From the NCBI GenBank assembly GCA_035527155.1, contig DATLBB010000097.1, positions 1-23,466 on the forward strand: a DNA stretch of 23,466 nt, given 5' to 3'. The notes below the pieces were generated by a model. It saw nothing but the letters and a program-made list of their open reading frames with translations, was not told the origin of the DNA and ran no database searches. How positions within the stretch are numbered: position 1 is the first letter of the stretch; each line of letters starts with the position of its first letter. The stretch comes from CS2-K091 sp035527155 (GTDB lineage Bacteria > Planctomycetota > Phycisphaerae > Sedimentisphaerales > Anaerobacaceae). A program made the position numbers and the translations under genes. This document shows, in pieces, positions 1 through 8,960 of the stretch.

Positions 1-1785
1 GAATCCTTTGGTGCAGGCGGATGGATAGGCTCACCTGTGGCCGAAATACTTCCAGTAGATTTGGACCCACCTCAGAAAAAGCAATTGCCCAAAGGAGCTT
101 TAGTGTTGATTATGCATTCCTGCGAAATGCCACAGGGTAATCTTTGGGGCGAAAGGGTTGCCATTGCCGCGATAAAAACTTTAAGCCGACTGGATTTGGT
201 TGGTATCCTCGCTTACAACTGGCAGGGAAGTGGCGATTGGGTATTTCCACTGTCGGCGGTTGGTGACAAACAGGCGGTAATTTCTGCCGTCAAGCAAATG
301 CAGATAGGCGATATGCCTGATCTTGGTTCTCATCTGCAGCAGGCCTATGATAAACTAAAAGATTGTGATGCAGCTCAAAAACACATCATAGTTATTAGTG
401 ATGGGGACCCCCAGCCACCCACTGCCCAGTTACTGAATCAACTCAAACAGGCAGAGATTACCTGCACCGGTGTTGCTGTTTTTCCACACTCACCGGCGGA
501 TGTACAGAGTTTACTCCGTGTTGCCCAACTGACGGGTGGAAGGTTTTATGATGTAAAAGATCCCCAACAGTTACCCCAGATATTTATCAAAGAAGCACAG
601 GTGGTTCGTCGCACTCTGATTGTCGAGGAAACTTTTTCTCCCCAGGTAGTTTATACTCTCAGTGAGATTACCAAAGGATTATCCGGTCCGCTGCCTAACC
701 TTGACGGTTATGTATTAACCGGTCCAAAAGGCGGTCTGAATCAAGTCATTATTACCAGTAACCAGGCTGACCCTATACTTGCCACCTGTCAGGCCGGACT
801 CGGTCGATGCGTAGCTTTCACCAGTTCAGCAGACAGCCAATGGGCGTCCAGTTGGCTTGCTTGGCCCGGCAGCGAAAGATTCTGGGAGCAAACAGTTCGT
901 TGGGCTGCCAAACCTGCGCAATCATCCGATTGTGAAGTTTTAGTAGATGTACAGGGCCGCCAGGTTAATATCGGTGTCGAAGCAATAGATGCTAAAGGCA
1001 ATTTTATGCAATTTGCCCACATTGATGCGCAAGTGATAGAACCAGATATGTCAACGCACTTACTTGAGCTAACTCAAGTCGGACCGGGTCAATTCCAGAG
1101 CCAGTTTCAAGCTGCTGTTTCAGGCAGTTACATTGTAAACTTACGTTATAGAAAACTCGCAGAAACAAAGACACATCTTATGCAGACACCGGTAACAGTT
1201 CCCTTTGCACCCGAGTTTCGGGACCTTGTGGACAATGCAGCCTTGCTCGCGGAAGTTACCGCTATAACGGGCGGCCGCATTTTAAGCTCTGATCCGGCCC
1301 AGACCAAACTTTTTGATTATTCAGGCTTAAAATTCCCGGAAACTCAACTACCAATGACACGTCTGTTAATGTTAATTTGGCTGACCGTTTTCCTGCTGGA
1401 TGTGGCTGTGAGAAGAATTGCACTGGACATTCGAGCTATGGCCCAGCGCGTTACTTCTTTCGTCCGGCGGCCCTTGGCCGAACGTAAGGCAGACAAGAAC
1501 CTTGAACGCCTCCGCCTTGTCCAAAAGAAACTTCGTGAACAACTTTCCCGTTCTGACGAGTCACTTGCCTCCAGACGATATAAAGCCGACGAAGCGTTTT
1601 CAGGTGATTTGCCGCAAGCTCAGGTACCATTGCAAAGCGATGTGACGACCGAAAAACCGCCTGAGAAACCTGAACCGCTAAAAACAGATACGGAAGAAGA
1701 CCAGTCACATATTCAACAGCTTCTCAGAGCCAAACGAAAGGCTACTGAAAAAAGAACAGATAGCAAAATGGAAAATAATGAATAG
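1..1785 (+). CDS. VWA/amidotransferase-like membrane protein (5' truncated)
   Basis: The reading frame is open from base 1, so the gene begins upstream; the GTG at 37 is probably internal. The first visible residues (SFGAGGW, then a SP...ILPVD stretch) resemble the end of the amidotransferase-like domain seen in large planctomycete VWA proteins. A VWA-like fold follows, with hydrophobic strand LVLIM near 100-115 and VISDGDP near 390-410. The usual metal-site DxSxS is replaced by HSCEM, so the MIDAS site looks lost. A single membrane segment is encoded around 1355-1415 (MLIWLTVFLLDVAV), then a basic, charged, probably coiled-coil tail of about 120 residues on the cytoplasmic side. It is the first visible gene of the MoxR-VWA run; its end overlaps the longer possible start of the next gene. 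The role is inferred to be an envelope-side partner of the MoxR ATPase; no substrate can be read from the sequence. Confidence 0.8.
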   Translation, partial: ESFGAGGWIGSPVAEILPVDLDPPQKKQLPKGALVLIMHSCEMPQGNLWGERVAIAAIKTLSRLDLVGILAYNWQGSGDWVFPLSAVGDKQAVISAVKQMQIGDMPDLGSHLQQAYDKLKDCDAAQKHIIVISDGDPQPPTAQLLNQLKQAEITCTGVAVFPHSPADVQSLLRVAQLTGGRFYDVKDPQQLPQIFIKEAQVVRRTLIVEETFSPQVVYTLSEITKGLSGPLPNLDGYVLTGPKGGLNQVIITSNQADPILATCQAGLGRCVAFTSSADSQWASSWLAWPGSERFWEQTVRWAAKPAQSSDCEVLVDVQGRQVNIGVEAIDAKGNFMQFAHIDAQVIEPDMSTHLLELTQVGPGQFQSQFQAAVSGSYIVNLRYRKLAETKTHLMQTPVTVPFAPEFRDLVDNAALLAEVTAITGGRILSSDPAQTKLFDYSGLKFPETQLPMTRLLMLIWLTVFLLDVAVRRIALDIRAMAQRVTSFVRRPLAERKADKNLERLRLVQKKLREQLSRSDESLASRRYKADEAFSGDLPQAQVPLQSDVTTEKPPEKPEPLKTDTEEDQSHIQQLLRAKRKATEKRTDSKMENNE

Positions 1786-1790
1786 TTACA

Positions 1791-1797
1791 GAGGAGA
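1791..1797 (+). promoter_or_regulatory. Shine-Dalgarno that sets the MoxR start
   Basis: GAGGAG lies 8 bases before the ATG at 1805. The alternative ATG at 1778 has no comparable site and would add nine residues lacking family character. The site therefore favours 1805. Confidence 0.7.
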
Positions 1798-1804
1798 CAT
1801 AGAT

Positions 1805-2830
1805 ATGTCAGGAACAAAGAAAGATGTTGAAAAACAATGTCATGAATTTCGTCAAATGTTTGAATCACTTCGTGCTGAGATCGGTAAAGTTATCGTGGGA
1901 CACGAAAGAATAGTGGACAATGTGCTTATCTGCTTGTTTTGTGGAGGGCATATTCTCCTTGAGGGTGTGCCAGGATTGGGCAAGACACTGTTGGTGCGCA
2001 CGCTCAGTTCTGCTCTTTCGCTGGAGTTTCGGCGAATTCAGTTTACACCTGATTTGATGCCTGCAGACATTATTGGCACCAACATTGTTATGGAAGACCA
2101 GGCTACCGGCAAGCGCCACTTCCAGTTTCAGACGGGGCCCATCTTTGGACAGATTATTCTGGCCGACGAGATCAACCGGGCTACTCCCAAAACTCAATCT
2201 GCAATGCTCGAGGCGATGCAAGAGCATTCAGTGACCAGTGGTGGACAAATTCATAAGCTGCCCGAACCGTTCGTGGTCCTGGCCACTCAGAACCCTATTG
2301 AGCAGGAAGGAACCTATCCTCTCCCGGAGGCGCAACTGGACCGATTTTTCTTCAAATCACTTGTCCAGTACAGTAATCGCGAGGAGCTGAGCACTATACT
2401 TGACCGTACTACTACAGCCGAGAACCCGAAAGCCAAAGCAGTTCTTGATGCTAAGCAGATAATTACATCTCAGGAGCTGGTCAAGCGAGTTGCTGTCGCA
2501 CCGCATGTGCAGGACTACGCTATTCGCCTCACATTAGCCACACATCCTGGGGGGGAATATGCCCCTGAAATAACTAACCAATTTATTCGTTTTGGCTCTT
2601 CGCCGCGTGGAGTTCAGGCCCTTATCCTGGCAGCTAAGGTTCGTGCTATGCTTGATGAGCGTTATCATATCAGTTTCTCGGATGTTAGTGATTCAGTTCT
2701 GCCAGCCCTGCGTCACCGCATTCTGCTGAATTTTGAAGGTCAAGCTGAAGGCATACAAAACGACGATATACTCAATCAAATCTTACAGCATACTCCTAAA
2801 ACCCTTGAGAAAAATGTTAACGTACCATAA
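1805..2830 (+). CDS. MoxR-family AAA+ ATPase
   Basis: This 341-residue protein has the full MoxR AAA_3 core: Walker A GVPGLGKT (residues 54-61), Walker B IILADEINRA (from 117), sensor-1 region LATQNPIEQEGTYPLPEAQ (from 159), and a C-terminal AAA lid. MoxR ATPases act in the cytoplasm as chaperone-like machines that mature or remodel complexes together with VWA-domain partners, and VWA genes flank this one on both sides. The length matches the family (about 310-350). I chose the ATG at 1805 for its strong ribosome-binding site; an in-frame ATG at 1778 overlaps the previous gene by 8 bases. The next gene starts 21 bases after the stop, which supports one transcript. Family assignment is firm; the particular client is unknown. 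Confidence 0.95.
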   Translation: MSGTKKDVEKQCHEFRQMFESLRAEIGKVIVGHERIVDNVLICLFCGGHILLEGVPGLGKTLLVRTLSSALSLEFRRIQFTPDLMPADIIGTNIVMEDQATGKRHFQFQTGPIFGQIILADEINRATPKTQSAMLEAMQEHSVTSGGQIHKLPEPFVVLATQNPIEQEGTYPLPEAQLDRFFFKSLVQYSNREELSTILDRTTTAENPKAKAVLDAKQIITSQELVKRVAVAPHVQDYAIRLTLATHPGGEYAPEITNQFIRFGSSPRGVQALILAAKVRAMLDERYHISFSDVSDSVLPALRHRILLNFEGQAEGIQNDDILNQILQHTPKTLEKNVNVP

Positions 2831-2851
2831 GAATAGAGGTGCCGTATTGCT

Positions 2852-3766
2852 ATGAATCAGATAAAAACAGCTACACACCGGAGGCGATTGACAGAGTTGC
2901 TGGACCCTGATTTCATGGCTCGTCTGGATTCACTTGATGTTCTCAGTCGCAAAATACTGAAAAGTAAACTTCAGGGTGAACATCGTTCCAAGCGTCGCGG
3001 TCAGAGTGTGGAATTCGCCGATCATCGTCCTTATGTTGCCGGTGATGACCTTCGCTTCGTGGATTGGAACATTTATGGGCGCTTGGAGCAGTTATTCCTT
3101 AAACTATTCATGGAAGAGCAGGACCTGACAATTCATATAGTAATCGATATCAGTGCTTCATTGAGTTTGGGAGAACCTGCCAAGGAACTCTTCATCAAGA
3201 AGTTGGCCGCAGCTTTAGGATACGTCAGCCTGGTCAACAACAATCGCCTAACTATCAGCTCCTTTTCAGAGGGTGTGAAAGGTCAGCTAAAAAATATGCG
3301 AGGACGTAACTACATAGGCGCCATGGCGGAATTTCTTCTAACCTCTGGTTGCGAGGGACCTTCGCATTTCGATAGTAGCTGCCGGCAACTGGTTGCCGGA
3401 CGGATAGGCTCCGGGGTCATGATTGTATTGTCTGATTTCTTGTTTAAAGAAGGTCTTGATACCGGCCTGCGTCGCCTAATCAGCAGGCAATACGATTTGT
3501 ATGTTATACAGGTGCTCTCTCCAGAGGAACTTGCACCTGAACTTACCGGTGACTTGAAACTCGTGGATATTGAAGATGCTGATACGGCGGAGATTACTAT
3601 AAGTGGTGCGCTTTTGAAGTATTACAAACGAAATCTTACTGCTTATTGTAATGAGCTAAAAGATTTTTGTGCGCGCCGCGGAGCTGCATATGTCCTTGCA
3701 AATAGTGCCGACTCTGTTGAGTCGCTAACGCTGAACTATCTGCGGCGGATACGTCTGTTACGTTAG
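2852..3766 (+). CDS. DUF58 domain protein (MoxR partner)
   Basis: The 304-residue product carries the DUF58 signature across residues 43-76: SKRRGQS, then the EF..HRPYVAGDD.R.VDWN pattern. A VWA-like fold follows with DISAS at 99-103, which fits a MIDAS DxSxS motif, and VLSDFL further on. No membrane segment or signal peptide is evident, so it probably works at the cytoplasmic face. DUF58 genes almost always lie next to moxR, as here, and are thought to be partners of the ATPase; the biochemical function is not established. AGAGGT at 2835-2840 is a moderate ribosome-binding site 11 bases before the ATG. Confidence 0.93.
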   Translation: MNQIKTATHRRRLTELLDPDFMARLDSLDVLSRKILKSKLQGEHRSKRRGQSVEFADHRPYVAGDDLRFVDWNIYGRLEQLFLKLFMEEQDLTIHIVIDISASLSLGEPAKELFIKKLAAALGYVSLVNNNRLTISSFSEGVKGQLKNMRGRNYIGAMAEFLLTSGCEGPSHFDSSCRQLVAGRIGSGVMIVLSDFLFKEGLDTGLRRLISRQYDLYVIQVLSPEELAPELTGDLKLVDIEDADTAEITISGALLKYYKRNLTAYCNELKDFCARRGAAYVLANSADSVESLTLNYLRRIRLLR

Positions 3767-3786
3767 TCTTTTACCGGGCTTTGATT

Positions 3787-5754
3787 ATGGAATGGCTTAC
3801 ACCATTGACAGCTCTTTATGCCGCAGCTGCAACCTTACCTCTGCTGCTACTTTTGTACTTCCTAAAGCTTAAACGTCGCGAGCAGATTATATCGAGCACT
3901 TTGCTGTGGAAACGAGCCATTCAAGATTTGCAGGTCAACGCACCGTTTCAAAAAATAAGACGAAATATTTTACTTCTGCTGCAACTGCTGATGTTGCTGG
4001 CTATTTTACTTGCGCTCGCTGGGCCGATACTGTCATTAACCACAGGGCCATCCCGTCGGTTTGTATTGCTGATAGACCGATCTGCCAGTATGAGCGCTAA
4101 TGACATTGAACCAATGCGTCTCGATGCCGCCAAAAAACAGGCAAGCACATTTGTTGAATCTCTGCGTGGTAAGGCATTTTTTTCATTGAGAGATGAAGCC
4201 GACCAGGTAATGATTATTGCCTTCGATGATCATGCCAAGGTAATGTGTAACTTCACCTCTGACAAGCACCAGTTGCACTCTGCCATAGAAGCAATAACCG
4301 CCGGTGATGGTGGCTCGGCTCTGGCTGAAGCGATAGTAGTCGCCCGGGCCTTTGCCCAGTCGCCCGGTACAGAAGCCAATAATCGTAGTGTAGAAACACC
4401 CGCTCAACTGATATTATTCAGTGATGGGAGAATCCGCGATGTAGACCAGATAGCGGTTGGCTCTGGTGAGCTGATTTTTAACTGCATAGGAAAGTCTCCG
4501 CAAAATATCGCCATAACGGCTATGCAGGCCCGCAGGTCTTATGAAGATCCTGACGAAATAAGTGTTTTCGCAACCATAGCCAATTATGATACTGCGGAAA
4601 CGACCTGTGATGTGCAACTCAGTATAAACGATAATGTTCAGGCCATAAGGGCTGTAACTATTCCACCGCAAAAAACGAGCGACACTACTGTTACTGCTCA
4701 ACCTGGCAAAGTATCAATTGATTTTTCCTTATCTCATGTGGAGGCTGGAGTGCTTGAAGTAAGACAGCTACAGCCTGACTCATTACCTTGTGATGATGCA
4801 GCTTGGGCTATTCTATCACCTCCCAGGAAACTTACAGTCCTTCTTGTTACTACCGGTAATATAGTGCTTGAGTCAGCACTACAAGCCTGTCCGCTTGCAC
4901 GGCTGGAACTATGTTCTCCGGATGAATTTGAGGCGATGGACTTTGGAACCATTAGCGTCAAACAGCCTTACGATGTTATTGTATTGGATAATCACATACC
5001 CACTCAACTGCCTAAATGCCGCTATCTGGTCTTTGGTCATCCGCCGAAAGGTATCGATGTATCGGCTCCTGAGCAACTGGAGAACCAGGTCATTGTAGAT
5101 TGGAGGCCAAGGCACCCAGTGTTGAAGTATGTCAATCTAATGAATCTTTTTGCAGCCAAGTGTTTTAAAATAACCTTACCTCGAGATGCAGAAACCTTGG
5201 CTGAATTCGGCCAGAGCCCTGCCCTGGCACTGGTTCGGCGAAAAGGGAGTATCTTTTTGCTTGCCGGCTTCGATATCCTGCAAACCAATTGGCCGTTTGA
5301 ACCAAGCTTTATCTTGTTCTGTTACAACGCCACTGCTTTTCTTGGAATGCAGGCAGGACAAAACCAGGAAACTAACCTGCGGGTAGGTCAACCTATTATA
5401 GTTGAAGGTCTTGCACCGGAAACTCTGGCTGAAGTTAGTGGTCCTGGATTTTCTGGAAATGAGATCAAAGCCAACGCAGCGGGTAACATTCGTTTCCCCG
5501 GTATTGATAAGGTCGGTGTGTACGGTTTGAAGGTTCCTGACCAACCACTTAGGCTCTTTGCTGTCAATCTCCTTGATTTACAGGAAAGTAATATCGGGCC
5601 TATGCGGGAAATTATCCTCTCAGGACAACCGATTCAGGCTCGAGATAATCCTATAAGCCGATCGAATCTGTCGTTATGGCCGTTCCTTGTAGGAATAGCT
5701 TTAGTCCTTGCGTTGCTGGAATGGTTAATATATAATTCCAAGGTGCGGGTTTAA
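3787..5754 (+). CDS. BatA-type VWA membrane protein
   Basis: The protein (655 residues from the ATG at 3787; a TTG at 3781 is the alternative) starts with a BatA-like N-terminal module. This comprises a first hydrophobic segment (LPLLLLLYFLKLKRRE), a linker with STLLWKRA, and a second hydrophobic segment (ILLLLQLLMLLAILLALAGP). The VWA domain then opens with LLIDRSASM, an intact DxSxS metal site about residue 97, followed by ILFSDGRI about residue 210. The middle part is probably periplasmic beta-rich sequence, with a final membrane helix at the C-terminus (WPFLVGIALVLALLEWLI). The architecture resembles BatA/BatB-like and related planctomycete proteins that work with MoxR and DUF58. There is no clear Shine-Dalgarno. 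Its specific ligand is unknown. Confidence 0.9.
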   Translation: MEWLTPLTALYAAAATLPLLLLLYFLKLKRREQIISSTLLWKRAIQDLQVNAPFQKIRRNILLLLQLLMLLAILLALAGPILSLTTGPSRRFVLLIDRSASMSANDIEPMRLDAAKKQASTFVESLRGKAFFSLRDEADQVMIIAFDDHAKVMCNFTSDKHQLHSAIEAITAGDGGSALAEAIVVARAFAQSPGTEANNRSVETPAQLILFSDGRIRDVDQIAVGSGELIFNCIGKSPQNIAITAMQARRSYEDPDEISVFATIANYDTAETTCDVQLSINDNVQAIRAVTIPPQKTSDTTVTAQPGKVSIDFSLSHVEAGVLEVRQLQPDSLPCDDAAWAILSPPRKLTVLLVTTGNIVLESALQACPLARLELCSPDEFEAMDFGTISVKQPYDVIVLDNHIPTQLPKCRYLVFGHPPKGIDVSAPEQLENQVIVDWRPRHPVLKYVNLMNLFAAKCFKITLPRDAETLAEFGQSPALALVRRKGSIFLLAGFDILQTNWPFEPSFILFCYNATAFLGMQAGQNQETNLRVGQPIIVEGLAPETLAEVSGPGFSGNEIKANAAGNIRFPGIDKVGVYGLKVPDQPLRLFAVNLLDLQESNIGPMREIILSGQPIQARDNPISRSNLSLWPFLVGIALVLALLEWLIYNSKVRV

Positions 5755-5786
5755 TATGTAAATGTTATTTGTAGCAAGGTTTACAA

Positions 5787-7949
5787 ATGTTACGCATTTG
5801 CTTAGCGCTGCTGGTAGTTTTTGTTTTCGCCTTTGCTGGCACTGCATCGGCTGACTCGCCTTTCAATATCGACTGCTTTTTCGGCTGGGGTGGTTGTTAT
5901 CGCCCCATGGAATGGACTCCTGTGGAAGTTGGTATCAGTAGCATACTTACTGAGCCTTTCGCAGGTTCCCTGAACGTATCAGCCAAACAGGATGGTCTAA
6001 ACACCTTAAACATTACCCATACTTTCGTGCTAACACCGGATGTCCCTTTACATATACCGTTGGTCACAAAATTGGCCTTTGCCCTCGATAAATGCAGCGT
6101 GAGAATTTCCGATCAACGCGGCCGAATACGCTGGAGTCACGATTTTGAACTTTGGGATTTTTCCCCAAGAAACCGGACACTGACCGCCATAGGTGAGAAT
6201 GACTTGTTCATCGGACTCATTGGTCGGAGAAAATTCGGTCTGTTAAGTTTATCTGAACAATCCGCCTGTAAATCGGAAACGGGCCGGGGGAAGGTGCATT
6301 TAAAAGATAAACTCCCACGAATGGTTCCCTGGGACTGGACGGGTTTTGTTTCTCTTGACCTGCTTATCCTCTACGATCCTGATTGGAACCTGTTTAACAA
6401 AAATCAATTAAATGCGATAGCACAATGGATTTCCAATGGCGGCAAATTACTGCTCATCCTCGGAAGCCATCCCCTCTTGGGAGAAAATCCAATCGCCGAG
6501 TTACTCCCGTTTGAAGTTCAGCAGGCAAAGCAAATTAACGTTACCATAGATAAACTTAAGAATTGGGGATTGAACGCTACTAATTCAGAGGCTGTTGTAT
6601 GTTGGCCCCTCAAGCCCAAACCTGGCGCCCATTGCTACAAGACTGACGATATAAATAATGGAGAATGCCTTTTTGCTACAGGATATGTTGGTTTTGGCCG
6701 CGTTGGTGTATTAGCGTTTGATCCTTCCACTATGACCGAATTTCAGAAAATAAATTCCGCCCGATTCTGGATTAGTCGTATAGCAGCTATTTTAGAGGAT
6801 AGTGACATCAAGACCGCTGAGTTCGAGACAAAAGAACAAATCCAGAAGAGGCAACGTAACAGAGAGGTTTATCGTGGGCTCGGCTCTCACAGGAGTATCA
6901 CACTTGCCGAAGATGCCAAAGATGCCCCTGATAATCGCCGATATGACAATCAATACGCCATTGGCCAGGCCCAAGCCGGAAGTAATGCGGTGATGGAATA
7001 CCTATACAGTATTTCTGAATTGCGGCCTTTGAGCATTTGGTGGGTAATACTTCTACTGACTCTCTTGGCGGTTCTATTGGGACCGGTAGATTATATAGTG
7101 CTCAAACGTATAAACCGTCTGCCATTGACATGGGCCACATCTGCTTTTTGGATTATCTTATTTTCCGTGGGCGCCTATTATGGTGTTCAGGCTCTTCGTG
7201 GCGGCAAAATGCAATTCCGAGTAGTTTCAGTTCTGGATGGAATCAAGCACTCCAATCGTGCATGGTCCACTGGGTATTGCGGTTTGTTTGCACCTTACAG
7301 CGATGACTATCAGCTTAAGGATCTTGATGAAAAACAATGGTGGTCCGGCATTGCTCCCGCACAAGAACATCTTTATGCTTACCGCCAACAAACAGGCAGT
7401 AGAAATATTTATTGCTTCCAGCACGATGGAAGTAACCTGCCCTATTCGTTACCCATCAACATATGGACAATGCAGTGCTTAATGAACGAATCGCCCGTAC
7501 AGCAACTGCCTATTGATGCCAAGGTTGAACGCCGAGGAGATGAAATATTTCTTACAATCGTCAACCAATCAGAAAGCCCAATCAAAAAAGGTTATGTTCT
7601 ATTTGATAACAATCAATCTATCAGTTTTGGCTCTGTTAGTGGGTACTCAACGGAAGACTTTTCTGACAGGTTGAAACCATATAAAGGTTGGGAGAGCACT
7701 ATTATCAGAAATCCTGATGGAAGATATCGGTACAATGTGGAAGGTTATCGAACCGGATTTAAAAATGAAACTGCCTACTCTGCACAGGGATGTTTACGGC
7801 GAACTCAAACCATCAAGGCATATCTTGCAAAGGGAGCCGCAGTAGTCTGTGCCCAGTTCGACCAGGCTCCCGTATCGTTCGCTGTAAAGGACCGTTCGTG
7901 TGATTATAATCATACCCGGCTGGTGCGTCTTGTTGTTTTTCCCAAATAG
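5787..7949 (+). CDS. Large exported membrane protein with amidotransferase-like region
   Basis: I do not recognise a named family for the whole 720-residue protein. It has a signal peptide (LALLVVFVFAFAGTASA, cleavage likely near residue 22). A beta-rich N-terminal region follows, then a segment around residues 190-245 (DLLILYDPDW, QWISNGGKLLLILG) that resembles the Rossmann-like amidotransferase-type fold found in GldG/DUF4350-like proteins. Two membrane helices lie near 415-440 and 447-468, and a second soluble domain of about 250 residues follows. The layout suggests periplasmic domains on both sides of a helical hairpin. AAGG at 5776-5779 serves as ribosome-binding site. It sits between the VWA genes and the ABC exporter, 17 bases before the ATPase, and may link the two; this is inference. 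Confidence 0.8.
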   Translation: MLRICLALLVVFVFAFAGTASADSPFNIDCFFGWGGCYRPMEWTPVEVGISSILTEPFAGSLNVSAKQDGLNTLNITHTFVLTPDVPLHIPLVTKLAFALDKCSVRISDQRGRIRWSHDFELWDFSPRNRTLTAIGENDLFIGLIGRRKFGLLSLSEQSACKSETGRGKVHLKDKLPRMVPWDWTGFVSLDLLILYDPDWNLFNKNQLNAIAQWISNGGKLLLILGSHPLLGENPIAELLPFEVQQAKQINVTIDKLKNWGLNATNSEAVVCWPLKPKPGAHCYKTDDINNGECLFATGYVGFGRVGVLAFDPSTMTEFQKINSARFWISRIAAILEDSDIKTAEFETKEQIQKRQRNREVYRGLGSHRSITLAEDAKDAPDNRRYDNQYAIGQAQAGSNAVMEYLYSISELRPLSIWWVILLLTLLAVLLGPVDYIVLKRINRLPLTWATSAFWIILFSVGAYYGVQALRGGKMQFRVVSVLDGIKHSNRAWSTGYCGLFAPYSDDYQLKDLDEKQWWSGIAPAQEHLYAYRQQTGSRNIYCFQHDGSNLPYSLPINIWTMQCLMNESPVQQLPIDAKVERRGDEIFLTIVNQSESPIKKGYVLFDNNQSISFGSVSGYSTEDFSDRLKPYKGWESTIIRNPDGRYRYNVEGYRTGFKNETAYSAQGCLRRTQTIKAYLAKGAAVVCAQFDQAPVSFAVKDRSCDYNHTRLVRLVVFPK

Positions 7950-7966
7950 ATCAAGAGGAAATAGGA

Positions 7967-8893
7967 ATGATTGAAACGAAACGTCTCACTAAAAATTACG
8001 GGAATTTAGCGGCGTTGGTTGACCTCGATCTGGTCATTGAAGCCGGCGATATTTTCGGTTTCATCGGCCCTAATGGTGCTGGAAAAACTACTACCATGCG
8101 CATATTAGTTACCTTGTTGGAGCCCAGTCGTGGGCAAGCGTTCGTTGACGGCCTGGATATCACTAAAAAAGGTAAAGAGGTTCGCAGAATAGTTGGATAT
8201 ATGCCTGACTTTATGGGGATCTATGATGACCTCAAGGTGTTTGAATACCTTGAGTTTTTTGCAGCTGCTTTTAGTATTGAACACAAAAAACGAAAGTCCA
8301 TCGTCGAAGGTGTGCTCGAATTGACCGATTTGCAGACCAAACAAAGCTTCACTGTCGACAGTCTCTCTCGGGGTATGCAGCAGCGCCTGGGTCTGGCCCG
8401 TGTACTCATTCATGACCCAAAAGTACTGGTTTTGGACGAACCTGCCAGTGGCCTCGATCCACGTGCTCGCATTGAAATTAGAGAGCTGCTCCGTGAACTC
8501 AAACGCATGGGAAAAACTATTATGATATCCAGCCATATACTAAGCGAACTTGAAGAAATCTGTGATCACGTTGGCATTATTGAGCACGGCCGGCTGGTAT
8601 TTAGTGGCACGATGGAGGAAATTCGACAGCGAATGGGTGTTCAAAGTAAAGTCCGTGTGCATGTAGCTAATAATCAGCAGCGTGCGATTGAGCTGCTCTC
8701 GGCCCTGCCCGAGGTTCAGGATGTTCAATCCACAGGGGTCTATATCGCCGTCACCCTTCGCAAGGATCAGAACACCGACGGCATTATTGCTCGCGCACTG
8801 GTGAACGGTGGCATAGATATTGTGTCACTCGAACCTCAGCAGGTCAAACTTGATGAGGCGTTTCTCCAGTTAACCAAAGGTATCGTTCACTAA
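7967..8893 (+). CDS. ABC-2 type transporter ATP-binding protein
   Basis: The 308-residue ATPase has Walker A GPNGAGKT (34-41), signature LSRGMQQR (from 133), Walker B VLVLDEPASGLDP (from 153) and the switch histidine in ISSHIL (about 190). A C-terminal domain of about 90 residues is typical of NatA/CcmA-like exporter ATPases of the ABC-2 class. The Q-loop reads GYMPDF, with Asp where Gln is usual. It should power the permeases encoded directly downstream, at the inner face of the cytoplasmic membrane. AGAGGA at 7954-7959 is a good ribosome-binding site. Substrate cannot be told from the sequence; lipids, polysaccharides, peptides or drugs are all possible for this class. Confidence 0.95.
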   Translation: MIETKRLTKNYGNLAALVDLDLVIEAGDIFGFIGPNGAGKTTTMRILVTLLEPSRGQAFVDGLDITKKGKEVRRIVGYMPDFMGIYDDLKVFEYLEFFAAAFSIEHKKRKSIVEGVLELTDLQTKQSFTVDSLSRGMQQRLGLARVLIHDPKVLVLDEPASGLDPRARIEIRELLRELKRMGKTIMISSHILSELEEICDHVGIIEHGRLVFSGTMEEIRQRMGVQSKVRVHVANNQQRAIELLSALPEVQDVQSTGVYIAVTLRKDQNTDGIIARALVNGGIDIVSLEPQQVKLDEAFLQLTKGIVH

Positions 8894-8917
8894 TACAAAA
8901 GGTAAGGTGAGCAATCA

Positions 8918-8933
8918 TTACTGTAAGCAGTAA
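8918..8933. other. Short hairpin between ATPase and first permease
   Basis: TTACTG and CAGTAA form a perfect 6-bp stem with a 4-base loop in the 67-base gap, the widest gap in the operon. There is no T-run, so it is not a standard terminator. It might stabilise or process the mRNA between ATPase and permease cistrons; this is speculative. Confidence 0.3.
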
Positions 8934-8960
8934 GGGCCGATCTAAAGCTAAGGGTTGTAT

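Noticed and set aside
1865..2227. Minus-strand frame inside moxR and similar antisense frames in the ABC and hydroxylase genes
   Set aside because: They are shadows of strongly supported coding sequences on the other strand.
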